Source: Chromatiaceae bacterium (GTDB lineage Bacteria > Pseudomonadota > Gammaproteobacteria > Chromatiales > Chromatiaceae). From it: a DNA stretch of 33,098 bases. The notes below the pieces were generated by a model. That model saw only the letters and a list, made by a program, of their open reading frames with translations, made no database searches and was not told where the DNA came from. Location: contig JACDZG010000085.1 of assembly GCA_013426805.1 (NCBI GenBank), forward strand, positions 1-33,098, given 5' to 3'. Both the position numbers and the translations under genes were made by a program. This document shows positions 24,713 through 33,047 of the stretch, piece by piece (the stretch's first letter is position 1; each line of letters begins with the position of its first letter).

Positions 24713-25939
24713 ATGGGTGCATACGCGATGGATCGGCGACAATTTCTGCGTCTGGCGCTGGGAGCCGGAATCATGCCCGTGGCCTGGCGGCTCTGGGCCG
24801 CCCCGGCGGTGCGCCCCGGACCCAGGTTCGTTTTCGTCTTCTTGCGCGGCGGCTACGACGCACTGAGTGCCCTGGTACCCTACGGCGAGCCCTTCTATTA
24901 CGAGGCGCGTCCAAACATTGCCCTCGCGCCGCCGGACCCGGCCAACCTGGACGCCGCCGTGCCGCTGGATCAGCGCTGGGCGCTGCACCCGTCCGTGAGC
25001 GACGCCCTGATGCCCTTCTGGAACGCCAAACAACTGGCCTTTGTGCCCTTCACGGGCACGGGCTTCGTCTCCCGCAGCCACTTCCAGGCCCAGGACTGGG
25101 TCGAGCTTGGCCAGGCCCCGGAGGTGCGTCCCGCTGCCGGCAGCGGTTTTCTCAATCGCCTGCTGACTGAACTGAATGATGCGCGCGGACCCGCAACGGG
25201 CGTGAGTTTTACCCACACCTTGCCGCCGAGCTTCCATGGGCCCGTACCGGTCGCGAACTGGCCCCTGAGCGGCTCGCGTCGGGGCAATATCAATCCGGGC
25301 CTCGAGGAGTTGATCCTCGCGATGTACCACGAACATGCCCTGGAGGCGCTGGTCAGAGACGGCCTGGGGCTGAGGCGGGAGATCTCCCTCCAATTGCAGC
25401 AGGAAATGCACGAGGCCTCCCGCGCAGCCCTTCCAGCCGGCAGCTTTGCGCTGGAATCGGCGCGCATGGGACGCTTGCTGTGCGACCATCCCGAGTACTT
25501 GCTGGCCTTCGCGGACGTCGGCGGATGGGACACTCACGCCGGACAGGGAGCAGCGCGCGGCGCGCTCTCCAGCCGGCTGCGGGATCTCGCGGAGGGACTC
25601 CAGGCCCTGGCCCGGGAACTCGGCTCGGAATGGCAACGGACCCTGGTGGTCGTGATGTCGGAGTTCGGCCGCACCTTCCGCGAGAACGGCAGCCGCGGCA
25701 CCGACCACGGTCACGGAACCACCCTCTGGGTGCTGGGGGGCGGCATCCACGGCGGGGCCATCCGCGGTGAGCAGGGGGGGCTCGGCCCCGCCGATCTGCA
25801 CCAAGACCGGGACCTGCCGGTGCTGAACGAATACCGGGACATCTTGGCCGGTCTGTTCGCCCAACACTATGGTCTTGGGCGCGAGGCGGTGGCGCGTGTC
25901 TTTCCCGCCTCCAGCCCACGGCATCTCGGCATGCTTTGA
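24713..25939 (+). CDS. DUF1501 family protein with twin-arginine signal
   Basis: A 408-residue protein. MDRRQFLRLALGAG near the start is a twin-arginine export signal followed by a hydrophobic stretch (IMPVAWRLWA). The mature part shows DUF1501 features: FVFVFLRGGYDALSALVPYG, LHPSVSDALMPFW, FADVGGWDTHAGQG and VVMSEFGRTFRENGSRGTDHGHG, the last resembling the metal site of the alkaline phosphatase/sulfatase-like fold. It is therefore probably a folded, metal-binding exported protein. The frame opens with an ATG at 24713; the second ATG, at 24728 just before the twin arginine, is also plausible. It lies four bases after the DUF1800 gene, so the two are co-transcribed. Its length is normal and it looks intact. 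Confidence 0.9.
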   Translation: MGAYAMDRRQFLRLALGAGIMPVAWRLWAAPAVRPGPRFVFVFLRGGYDALSALVPYGEPFYYEARPNIALAPPDPANLDAAVPLDQRWALHPSVSDALMPFWNAKQLAFVPFTGTGFVSRSHFQAQDWVELGQAPEVRPAAGSGFLNRLLTELNDARGPATGVSFTHTLPPSFHGPVPVANWPLSGSRRGNINPGLEELILAMYHEHALEALVRDGLGLRREISLQLQQEMHEASRAALPAGSFALESARMGRLLCDHPEYLLAFADVGGWDTHAGQGAARGALSSRLRDLAEGLQALARELGSEWQRTLVVVMSEFGRTFRENGSRGTDHGHGTTLWVLGGGIHGGAIRGEQGGLGPADLHQDRDLPVLNEYRDILAGLFAQHYGLGREAVARVFPASSPRHLGML

Positions 25940-26079
25940 GATCTCCATCACCCGGCGAATCGGGATTCAGCTGCCATTGATCTTAGGGATTTCGCCCGCC
26001 GCCACGCCCGACTGCAACCAGCCTGACCGCCTGCACCGCGCCCTGGCGCATCAAGGGGCGCAGCGGGGGCTAGCGCTCC

Positions 26080-26913
26080 ATGGTCGCCTTGCCCTTGCTG
26101 GGCGAGCAGGGCAGCGCCATCGGCAATTTCAGCATTTTTTCGACTTCGCACGATGCCTTCACCGCCGCGGAGTTGGCGCTGCTCGCGCAACTCGCCCAGG
26201 ACCTTGCGTTCGGCATCCAGACCGCCCGTGCCCGTACGGCAGAAGCGCACCGAAAGCGCCAGTTACGCGAGGATGCAGATGCGGACGCCCGGCGGCGGAT
26301 TGCTGCGACACTACACGATGTGGTGGGGCAATCCCTGCAAACGGCCAACCTCGGACTCAAGCGCATCCGCGCTATGGCCGCGGCCGGGACCCCGGTGCCG
26401 GATGAACTGCTGGCCGCGCTGGTGGGAGAGGTCGGCGTCGCCATCCGCGAGGTCCGCGACCTCGGGCAGGCGCTGCGGCCGCTGTTCCTGGAACGCCTGT
26501 CCCTGGTCGAAGCAGTGCACCTGCACTGCAACGATATCGCGGCACGGACCGGGATCGTGATCGCAGTGGACGCCGGCGGGGACAACCTCGAGCCGGAGGA
26601 ACGGATCAAGGATCAGTGCTTCCTCGGGTTCCGCGAGGCCCTGGGTAATGCGGTCAGGCACGGCCAGGCCCGCCACATCCAGGTCACCCTCCGCGCTCGA
26701 CCCGCGGGTCATCTGGTATTGACGATTCAGGACGACGGGACCGGTTTCGACCTCGGCGCCACCGTCGCGCGGCCGTCCGGGCTCGGCCTGTGCACCATCT
26801 GCGAGCGTGCCGAGAGCATCGGGGGGAACGCCTTGATCCGCAGCAGCCCCGGTCAGGGAACCCGGGTACGCATCAGCGTGCCGCTCGCACGAGAGCCCAG
26901 CCCGTGTCCATAG
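26080..26913 (+). pseudogene. NarL-type sensor histidine kinase, N-terminally broken
   Basis: Residues 1-55 are the end of a GAF sensor domain (VALPLLGEQGSAIGNFSIFS, LAQDLAFGIQ). HisKA_3 follows, with the phosphorylated His in TLHDVVGQSL at about residue 79, and then a HATPase with the N box FREALGNAVRHG (about 186) and DDGTGFD (about 222). The kinase core is complete. Upstream, RSM-VALPLL is preceded in frame by a TAG at 26074-26076, while the expected AQRGL stretch sits in another frame, so the coding sequence has shifted just before 26080 and the rest of the sensor region is unreadable or gone. The open part could still yield a soluble, unregulated kinase from the ATG at 26080. The stop overlaps the response regulator start. 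Confidence 0.75.
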
Positions 26914-27112
26914 GGGTCGTTCTGGCCGACGACCATCCCATCTTTCGCCAGGGGATGGCCGCCCTGCTGAGCGCCGAGGACGCTATCGATTTGCTCGCTC
27001 AGGCCGGCACCGGACCGTCGACACCTATCGCAGTCGCGCGATGCGGAAACTCGGCCTGCACTCCCTGGCTGAGGTGGTCCGCTATACGCTGAAGGCCGGG
27101 CTGCTGGACTGA
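26904..27112 (+). pseudogene. NarL/LuxR-type response regulator with the middle deleted
   Basis: A GTG at 26904 starts VVLADDHPIFRQGMAALL, the beginning of a receiver domain with its acidic pair. It breaks off after about 36 residues at LLAQAG. From about 27014, in another frame, RTVDTYRSRAMRKLGLHSLAEVVRYTLKAGLLD follows, the recognition helix and end of a LuxR-type DNA-binding domain. About 140 residues, including the phosphorylated Asp, are missing. It overlaps the kinase by ten bases, the usual pairing, so the whole two-component system is probably dead. Confidence 0.85.
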
Positions 27113-27418
27113 GGCGCCGCTACCCGGCCAATTGCCGACGGCAGTCAGGCCACGGACAATCAGGCCACCCTCCGACCCTTTCAGGCGAGCGTGCACCCAC
27201 GCGCGGGGGAGCGCGTGCCTTCCGAAGCCGCTCCTGTCCGTTCATTCACGGACGCCACCCTACCGCAACAGACGGACGGCCCGCGACGCGTCACCGCGGA
27301 CAGCCCGCCGAATCGCTGACAGGTAACCTGACAGTGTGATTCAAGACGGTTTACGCCTAAACCAGGCGCGACGACACTGAGCCACACCGATCACCAGGAG
27401 TCACCAGGAGCAACCACC
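27113..27418. other. Intergenic stretch upstream of catalase-like gene
   Basis: I see no gene here. The last bases contain two CACCAGGAG(T/C) copies in tandem (around 27392-27411), the second serving as ribosome-binding site for the next gene. Confidence 0.5.
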
Positions 27419-28420
27419 ATGGTCACGCCCGCAGCAGACGCCGTGCCCCGGCTCGGCGCAGAACAGGTCCCGGCCAACGAGGCACAGGCGACCCAACAGA
27501 TGACCGCCCTTCAGCAGGCTATCAGCCAGGCGAACGGGCCTGATCGCCGCGGTCAGCACCCCAAGGCCCATGGCTGCGTCGAGGCAACCTTCAGCGTGCC
27601 GGCGGATCTGCCGCCGGAACTGCGGGCCGGAGTGTTCGCCGTGCCCGGACCGCACGCCGCCTTGGTACGCTTCTCCAATGGGGGGGCCGCGGATGATCGA
27701 TCACCAGACGTGCGCGGCATGGCGATCAAGCTGCTCGGGGTGGCCGGTCCGCGGGCCGCTGACGGCGACGACAGCCATGATCAGGACTTTACCCTGATCG
27801 ACAGCGAGACCTTTTTCGCCGATAGCGTGGCGACCCTGCTTGGCTTCATGGCGGCCCGCGTCGCCGCGGCAAGAGCCGGAAACAACGATGCCCTAACCGC
27901 CTTCGCCCGCGCCGGCACCGACCAACAGGCGACCGTACAGCGGGTTCAGGAAAGCCTGCACGCGGACATCCCATCGCCGCTGGCCATCCGTTACTAGAGC
28001 ACGGTGCCCTACCGGTGTGGTGCGCTGGCGGTGAAATACTCAGTGCGCCCGGCTGACGGCAATGGATCGGCAGCGGTGCCCGCCGCCGGGCCGGACTATC
28101 TGCGCGAGTGCCTGGTGGAGCACCTGACGCGACGGCAACTGACGGCCAGCTTCGATTTCTGTGTGCAGGTCCAACAGGATCCGGTGACGATGCCGATCGA
28201 AGATCCAACGGTCCCCTGGCCAACCCCCGAGGTACGGGTGGCCATCCTGACGATCGCTCCGCAGACATTCGACACCCCGGAGCACAACCGCCGCTGTGAG
28301 GAGACCGTCTTCACGCCCTGGCACGCGCTGGCGGTCCATCAGCCGTTGGGAGGAATCAACCGGGCGCGGCGACCGGTGTATGCGGCAGGGGCCGCACTGC
28401 GCGCGGCGTCTCACCACTAG
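27419..28420 (+). pseudogene. Catalase-family (heme) protein with one in-frame TAG
   Basis: One frame of 334 codons is interrupted only by TAG at 27995-27997. The first part has features of small catalase-like proteins: QHPKAHGCVEATFSVP with the expected active-site His, VRFSNG, and RGMAIKLLGV. The second part continues IPSPLAIRY-stop-STVPYRCGALAVKYSV. In relatives, the position after the Tyr is usually Trp (YWS), so TGG to TAG is the simplest change. The remainder carries FDFCVQVQQD, DPTVPWP and PLGGINRARRPVY, all normal for the family, and ends properly at 28420. The start ATG has AGGAG eight bases before it. No signal peptide is visible in the first residues. Without suppression, the 192-residue product would lack the distal heme-side residues. 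Confidence 0.85.
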
Positions 28421-28467
28421 CCGCGACCCGCCATCCGGCTGCGACGCGCATCTTAAAGCCTGCAGAC

Positions 28468-29499
28468 GTGATAACCGGACGTAGTAGTAGGGGCGGGTTT
28501 CAAACCCGCCCCTACACGAAGGTCTGTCTGGGACTGACCAACCCGCTCTGCCCGATCTGGGGCAGCGAGACGGACACCATCCATCCCGCATCAGCGGCGA
28601 CCCTGCAGGTCTGGCTCGATCAATATCCGGGCTCATCTGTCTGGCGCGTGCCGAATGTGGGGCAAACGGGCCAGGCATGGAACCTGCGATACGGAAGCCC
28701 AGGAACAACCCTGACGCGGGATCCAGGCCATGAACAGCCGCTTGGCCCTTACGGCGGCGAGCTGCGTCAGGGTCCTAAAGGCAACGCTGCCCGCCAAGAG
28801 CGGGTGAAGGGGATGCAACAGGCGCTGCTCGCCCGCGGGTTCGATCCGGGCGAGATCGACGGCGAATTCGGCCCTGACACGGCGCAGGCAGTGCGCCGCT
28901 TTCAGTTGTTGAACGCCCTCACTCCGGACGGCATCGTCGGCCCCAGCACCTGGACCCCGCTGGGGGGCTCACTCGGCGAGGGACAACGGGACTTCCAAAG
29001 CCGCTCGCGCGAGATATTGGCCAGCGTCGCCGAGGCCGCCCTGGAGTTGCGCTGGACCGGCCCCGACGCCGCTGCCGAGAAGTACCTGGCCCCCTTGCGC
29101 AAACCGATGCAGGAACTCGACCATATCGGCTCCAAACCAGTCTTTTATAACTGGTGCGCCGCGTTTGTCACTTATTGCGCCCGGCAAGCCGGCTTTGACA
29201 TCCCCGACCGTCCCAAGGGCCACGGTGCGACCATGGCGCTGGCGGAGATGTGGCGGGCCTGGGCCAAGGACCAGGGATGCTGGTACCAAAAGGGTGCAAC
29301 GACTCCGCAACGGGGCGACATTGTCTGTCTCGAATGGTTCGACGGCGACACGGCAATCGATCACATCGGCATCGTGCGCCAGGGCCCAGGCAACGGCACC
29401 GTCCTGCAGACCGCGGAGGGTAACCGCAACAATCGGGCGGTCAACGGCACCCGATCAATGGACAACGTCGCCGGGATCGTACGGCTGCGCGAAGTCTGA
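28468..29499 (+). CDS. Peptidoglycan-binding and CHAP-like amidase protein
   Basis: A 343-residue frame. A peptidoglycan-binding domain lies at about residues 112-155 (GMQQALLARGFDPGEIDGEFG, then AVRRFQLLNALTPDGIVGPSTW). The C-terminal part looks like a CHAP or NlpC-type cysteine amidase: NWCAAFVTYCARQAG with the catalytic Cys near 230, then GDIVCLEWF and DHIGIV with the His. It would cut or bind cell-wall peptides. The start is doubtful: the ATG at 28468 lies just before a palindromic repeat that would encode residues such as RGGFQTRPYT, and no signal peptide or ribosome-binding site is seen. The true 5' end may have been replaced by the repeat. An effector or phage-type lysin is possible, as the protein has no membrane segment. 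It is the only gene in its unit, convergent with aprA. Confidence 0.8.
   Translation: MITGRSSRGGFQTRPYTKVCLGLTNPLCPIWGSETDTIHPASAATLQVWLDQYPGSSVWRVPNVGQTGQAWNLRYGSPGTTLTRDPGHEQPLGPYGGELRQGPKGNAARQERVKGMQQALLARGFDPGEIDGEFGPDTAQAVRRFQLLNALTPDGIVGPSTWTPLGGSLGEGQRDFQSRSREILASVAEAALELRWTGPDAAAEKYLAPLRKPMQELDHIGSKPVFYNWCAAFVTYCARQAGFDIPDRPKGHGATMALAEMWRAWAKDQGCWYQKGATTPQRGDIVCLEWFDGDTAIDHIGIVRQGPGNGTVLQTAEGNRNNRAVNGTRSMDNVAGIVRLREV
28470..28515. repeat. GTAGGGGCGGGTTT palindrome
   Basis: GTAGGGGCGGGTTT (28487-28500) is mirrored by AAACCCGCCCCTAC (28502-28515), preceded by GATAACCGGACGTA. A half copy lies at 14486. It overlaps the first codons of the amidase frame. Confidence 0.75.
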
Positions 29500-29625
29500 G
29501 CGTATCAGCGGACGGTACGAACCGCCGCCGTGACGCGCGTCCACTTGGGTTCATCCACCCTATTGCCCATAGGGCGCATCCAATCAGAGGTTACGCAATG
29601 ATAGCGCCAACCATGTCGGACCAAT

Positions 29626-29660
29626 GAAAAAGGCCCGGGCACCTTAGGGCGCCCGGGCCT
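29626..29660 (-). terminator. Terminator of the aprBA transcript
   Basis: Arms AGGCCCGGGC and GCCCGGGCCT (29631-29640 and 29651-29660) make a 10-base-pair GC stem with a 10-base loop. Read on the minus strand it is followed by TTTTT. It sits about 36 bases after the aprA stop and is a classical intrinsic terminator. Confidence 0.9.
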
Positions 29661-29695
29661 TCCTCCGCGGTCTCCAAACGGGACCGCTCAGCGCA

Positions 29696-31681
29696 TCACT
29701 TGTAGGAGACGGCCTTGTCGATCAGGTCGACGTGCTTGCGCTTGAACACGGTCCAGGACTTGCTGGACTTGTCATAGACCGAGTTGACGAAGCACTTCCA
29801 GTTCTGGTCGTCCACCGTGTTGAAGTCCATCCGGTAGTAGAAGCCCGGATAACGGGACTCCTCGCGGAACTGGATGTGCTTCATGTGGGCTTCGGCGGCC
29901 AGGATACGATGGTAGTTCTCCCAGGCGCGCAGCAGTTCGTGCAGGTCCTTGGCACGCATCTTCAGCGCGTCTTCCTTGAGCATGCCGAGCTTGTGCTCGG
30001 CCACTTCCATCATCTTGGCATTGGTGCGGTAGTAGGTCGCGACACCGGCCACGTACTCGTCCATGATCTTCTGCAGACGGAACTGCAGCATCCGCGGGGT
30101 GATGTAATTGGGATTCACATCGATCGCGGTGGTGTAGTCCTTGTTCTCCAGGAAGTTACGCACCGGACGGTAGATCTCTTCCATCAGTTGGTCGACTGAG
30201 GTATCGAGCTCCGGCTTGTGGTCCTTGTTGTCCATGACGAACTTGATCATGGCCTTCATGGCCAGCCGGCCTTCGGCATGGGAGCCGGAGGAGAACTTGT
30301 GCCCGGAGGCACCGACGCCGTCGGCGGCGGTGAACAACCCCTTGACGGTGGTCATGGAGCGGTAGCCCCAGTTCCAGCCGGAGGGCAGATGACCCGGCAC
30401 CTTGTCGGCCTCGGCATGGCCTTCGCTGGTCGGCGCACCCAGGTCGGTCGGACCCGACACCCAGATGCCGCAGCAGCCCGAATGCGAGCCGAGCAGGTAG
30501 GGTTCGGTCGGCATCAACTCGGAGTTCTTCTTCTCCGGCTCGATGTTCTCACCCGCCCAGACGCCGGCCTGGCCGATGCACATGTCCAGGAAATCTTCCC
30601 AGGCCTCGGCCTCCAGGTGCTTGATCTCCTTCGGCGTCATGGTCTCGGCGAGCTTGCCCAGGGCGCTGACGGTGTCCATATAAATGGGCCCGCGGCCTTC
30701 CAGCATCTCGTTGAGCATGACGTGGTTGCGCAGACAGGAGGGCGTCACGTAGGCGCGGTTGTAGGGGCCGTAGGGCTCCAGCAGCGCCTGCGCCTCGGGC
30801 TTGGAGAGATACTCCTCGCCGTAGGCATTGATGGCCTTGGACTTGAACAGCAGGAACCAGGCGCCGACCGGGCCGTAGCCGTCCTTGAAGCGGGCGGGAA
30901 CGAAGCGGTTTTCCATCATCGTCAATTCGGCGCCGGCCTCGGCGGCCATGGCGTAGGTCGAACCGGCGTTCCACACCGGATACCAGGCGCGGCCCGTGCC
31001 CTCACCGACCGACCGCGGACGGAAGATGTTCACGCAGCCGCCGGCCACCAGCAGGCACGCCTTGAACTTATAGACGAACAGCTTGTGGTCGCGGGTGGAG
31101 AAACCGACGGCACCGGCGATGCGGTTGCTGTCGTTCTTGTCGTTGACCAGCTTGACGATGAAGACGCGCTCCTGGATACGCTCGGTGCCCAGCGCCTTCT
31201 TGGCGGCCTCGGCGACGATCCACTTGTAGGACTCGCCGTTGATCATGATCTGCCATTTGCCGGAGCGCACCGGCTTGCCGCCCTCGACCAGGGGCTTGCC
31301 CTCGTCGCCCGGCTGCTTCCAGATCGGCAGACCCCACTCCTCGAACAGATGCACCGAGTCGTCGACATGCCGGCCCAGGTCATAGGCCAGGTCGTCGCGG
31401 GTGATGCCCATCAGGTCGTTGGAGACCATGCGGGCATAGTCGGCCGGGTCATTCTGACCCAGATAGGTGTTGATGGCGGAGAGGCCTTGCGCCACGGCGC
31501 CGGAGCGATCCATGGCGGCCTTGTCGACCAGCTTGATCTTGATGTCGAAACCGGCCTTCTTGGCCTGGTCCAGCCAGGGACCGGCCTCGAAGGCGGCACC
31601 GCACGCGCCCATACCACCGCCGATGAGGAGGATGTCGACCTCTTCTTCGACGACTTCGGGATTTCCGAATACACCTGCCAT
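29696..31681 (-). CDS. aprA: Adenylylsulfate (APS) reductase alpha subunit
   Basis: A 661-residue flavoprotein. With AprB it interconverts APS and sulfite plus AMP; in sulfur oxidisers it runs toward APS, the sulfite-oxidising direction, in the cytoplasm. The FAD-binding start VDILLIGGGMGACGAA is at residues 15-30; MENRFVPARFKDGYGPVGAW and HSGCCGIWVSGP are conserved family stretches around the active site, and GVGASGHKFSSGSHAEGR is the second FAD contact. Length is normal and the frame intact. The ATG at 31681 has AAAGG ten bases upstream. The aprB stop is 97 bases before it and they share one transcript, ended by the strong hairpin downstream. No sat or hdr/qmo gene follows in the window. 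Confidence 0.97.
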   Translation of the reverse strand: MAGVFGNPEVVEEEVDILLIGGGMGACGAAFEAGPWLDQAKKAGFDIKIKLVDKAAMDRSGAVAQGLSAINTYLGQNDPADYARMVSNDLMGITRDDLAYDLGRHVDDSVHLFEEWGLPIWKQPGDEGKPLVEGGKPVRSGKWQIMINGESYKWIVAEAAKKALGTERIQERVFIVKLVNDKNDSNRIAGAVGFSTRDHKLFVYKFKACLLVAGGCVNIFRPRSVGEGTGRAWYPVWNAGSTYAMAAEAGAELTMMENRFVPARFKDGYGPVGAWFLLFKSKAINAYGEEYLSKPEAQALLEPYGPYNRAYVTPSCLRNHVMLNEMLEGRGPIYMDTVSALGKLAETMTPKEIKHLEAEAWEDFLDMCIGQAGVWAGENIEPEKKNSELMPTEPYLLGSHSGCCGIWVSGPTDLGAPTSEGHAEADKVPGHLPSGWNWGYRSMTTVKGLFTAADGVGASGHKFSSGSHAEGRLAMKAMIKFVMDNKDHKPELDTSVDQLMEEIYRPVRNFLENKDYTTAIDVNPNYITPRMLQFRLQKIMDEYVAGVATYYRTNAKMMEVAEHKLGMLKEDALKMRAKDLHELLRAWENYHRILAAEAHMKHIQFREESRYPGFYYRMDFNTVDDQNWKCFVNSVYDKSSKSWTVFKRKHVDLIDKAVSYK

Positions 31682-31778
31682 ATCAAATTACCTTTGCGTT
31701 CTCAACTGGGTTCGCGGCGGGACCTGAGCGGGTCCGGAAACGGGCATCAGGTAGGGGCCGCACGCTGCCGGACTCGCG

Positions 31779-32249
31779 CTACTTGGCGATGAGCTGGGTG
31801 GCGTCTGCCGCGTGCAGACCGTCGGTGCCGGTGGTGAAGAAGCCGGCCTTCTCGATGTTGGCGATGTCGGCGGTGGGCTTGTTGCCGTAGGGGTCGATCG
31901 AGCCCTCCGGGGTGGTGCGGATCGGGAACTTGAAGCGCTTCATGGTCCCGTTGCGGAACTTGATGGTCCACATGATGGAATCAGTGCCGCGCAGGGGCTG
32001 CACGGAGGCGCCCATGGGCACGACGTCGGCGTAATGACGGCACTCGATTGCCTGCTGCGGGCAGATCTTGACGCAGGAGTAGCATTCCCAGCACTGCTCG
32101 GGCTCCTGGTTGAACGCCTTCATGGCGTGGCCGGTGTCGGAGCCGTCCTGGTCCAGCTTCATCAGGTCGTGAGGGCAGATGTACATGCAGGCGGTCTTGT
32201 CCTGTCCCTTGCAACCGTCGCACTTGTCGGTACGCACAAACGTGGGCAT
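31779..32249 (-). CDS. aprB: Adenylylsulfate (APS) reductase beta subunit, two [4Fe-4S] ferredoxin
   Basis: A 156-residue partner of AprA that passes electrons between the FAD and a membrane acceptor. Eight cysteines fit the two [4Fe-4S] clusters: C10, C13, C21, C25 (DKCDGCKG, CMYIC) and C53, C56, C59, C63 (CWECYSCVKIC). The C-terminal tail, with the IRTTPEGSIDPYG segment, wraps around AprA in known structures. The start at 32249 has GGAG upstream. It is the first gene of the aprBA unit. A membrane-anchor gene aprM commonly precedes aprB in purple sulfur bacteria; none lies directly upstream in the 850 bases available, so the electron acceptor is encoded elsewhere. Confidence 0.97.
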   Translation of the reverse strand: MPTFVRTDKCDGCKGQDKTACMYICPHDLMKLDQDGSDTGHAMKAFNQEPEQCWECYSCVKICPQQAIECRHYADVVPMGASVQPLRGTDSIMWTIKFRNGTMKRFKFPIRTTPEGSIDPYGNKPTADIANIEKAGFFTTGTDGLHAADATQLIAK

Positions 32250-32682
32250 CGCGATAAATCTCCAAACAGTTCACTGCGGTGATGTGCCGCCATCGGGGGT
32301 CAAGGCGCGGGGCGAGGCGCCGGCAGCACGGGAAGACGCTCCACTGAAAACCGCCGCGCCGCTGTACGCCCGCGGTGTTCAACCCAGTCCGCGCCGCGCA
32401 TCCCGGCCGAGTACGGCTCGGCGCCGACGATGCCCGGCGGGCTGACTCGCGTTCTGCCCCTGGCGTCCGACTGATTCCGACGATGGGTTCCGACGATGCT
32501 GCCGAGGGAGTCCGGATCACGCGAGTGCGGCAGAGTAGTGACAGGTCCATGTCACTGTCAAAACAGTATTTCGGTTTGCTTTCATAAATTCGCTTTATTA
32601 GCAGATTCCGGAATCCTTGAAGTGACGAAAAGGCGCACACGCGCCCGGCGTTTGCGGCGTCGCGGTCGATTTGGTCCTGGGG
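32250..32682. other. Long upstream region of aprB
   Basis: No gene is seen. Apart from the promoter/operator candidate, a locally AT-rich patch (about 32560-32600) stands out in otherwise GC-rich DNA and fits a regulatory region. Confidence 0.5.
32532..32561 (-). promoter_or_regulatory. Candidate aprBA promoter with operator between -35 and -10
   Basis: On the minus strand TTGACA (32561-32556) is followed, 18 bases on, by TACTCT (32537-32532). A perfect inverted repeat, AGTGACA-6 bases-TGTCACT (32537-32556 on the plus strand), fills the space between them. Such a placement would let a bound regulator control RNA polymerase. The -10 match is poor and the leader to aprB would be about 275 bases. 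Confidence 0.4.
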
Positions 32683-32737
32683 CCTTGAGCACGGTTCCGG
32701 CCAGGCGGCATCTACGGCGGGAACGACGATCGAGGCC
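32683..32737. repeat. Short element with the shared repeat ends
   Basis: CCTTGAGCACGGTTCCGGCC faces GGGAACGACGATCGAGGCC, the same type of ends as the other palindromic elements, with only about 15 bases between them. Confidence 0.55.
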
Positions 32738-32760
32738 GGCACGCGGGCCTCGCCGGGGGC

Positions 32761-32889
32761 CTTGATCATCGTTCCGGCCGGCCGCGGACGGTCCGCACAG
32801 CGGACCCTACGGTAACACCGTGACCTGTAGGGTCCGCTGTGCGGACCGGCGACCGTGCCGATCGCGCGGTGGCCGGGTTTACGATCAAG
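32761..32889 (+). repeat. Palindromic mobile-like element, copy C
   Basis: Almost identical to copy B, starting CTTGATCATCGTTCCGGCC and ending GGGTTTACGATCAAGG, with the same core palindrome. It joins directly to the DUF4351 remnant. Confidence 0.85.
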
Positions 32890-32900
32890 GCCGCAAAGCC

Positions 32901-33047
32901 GATGTGCTCCTGCGCCAGATTGCATGGAAATTCGGCCCCCCCAGCGAGTCGGTGCGTCAACGCATCGCCGCCGCCGACGCCGCGACCCTGCTGCACTGGT
33001 CCGAGCGCATCCTCACCGCCGACAGCCTGGAGGCCGTGTTGCACTAG
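32901..33047 (+). pseudogene. C-terminal remnant of a DUF4351 (Rpn/PD-(D/E)XK) protein
   Basis: The frame ending at 33047 gives LLRQIAWKFGPPSESV, then RQRIAAADAATLLHWSERIL and TADSLEAVLH, the pattern of the DUF4351 tail found after Rpn-type recombination-promoting nucleases. All of the upstream nuclease part is missing; the frame instead runs out of copy C of the palindromic element, so the gene is a leftover of 48 residues. Confidence 0.75.

Noticed and set aside
30218-31792. 524-residue plus-strand open frame
   Set aside because: It is a shadow of aprA.
31981-32925. 314-residue minus-strand open frame running through the repeat and aprB
   Set aside because: It includes palindromic-repeat translation and overlaps aprB in another frame.
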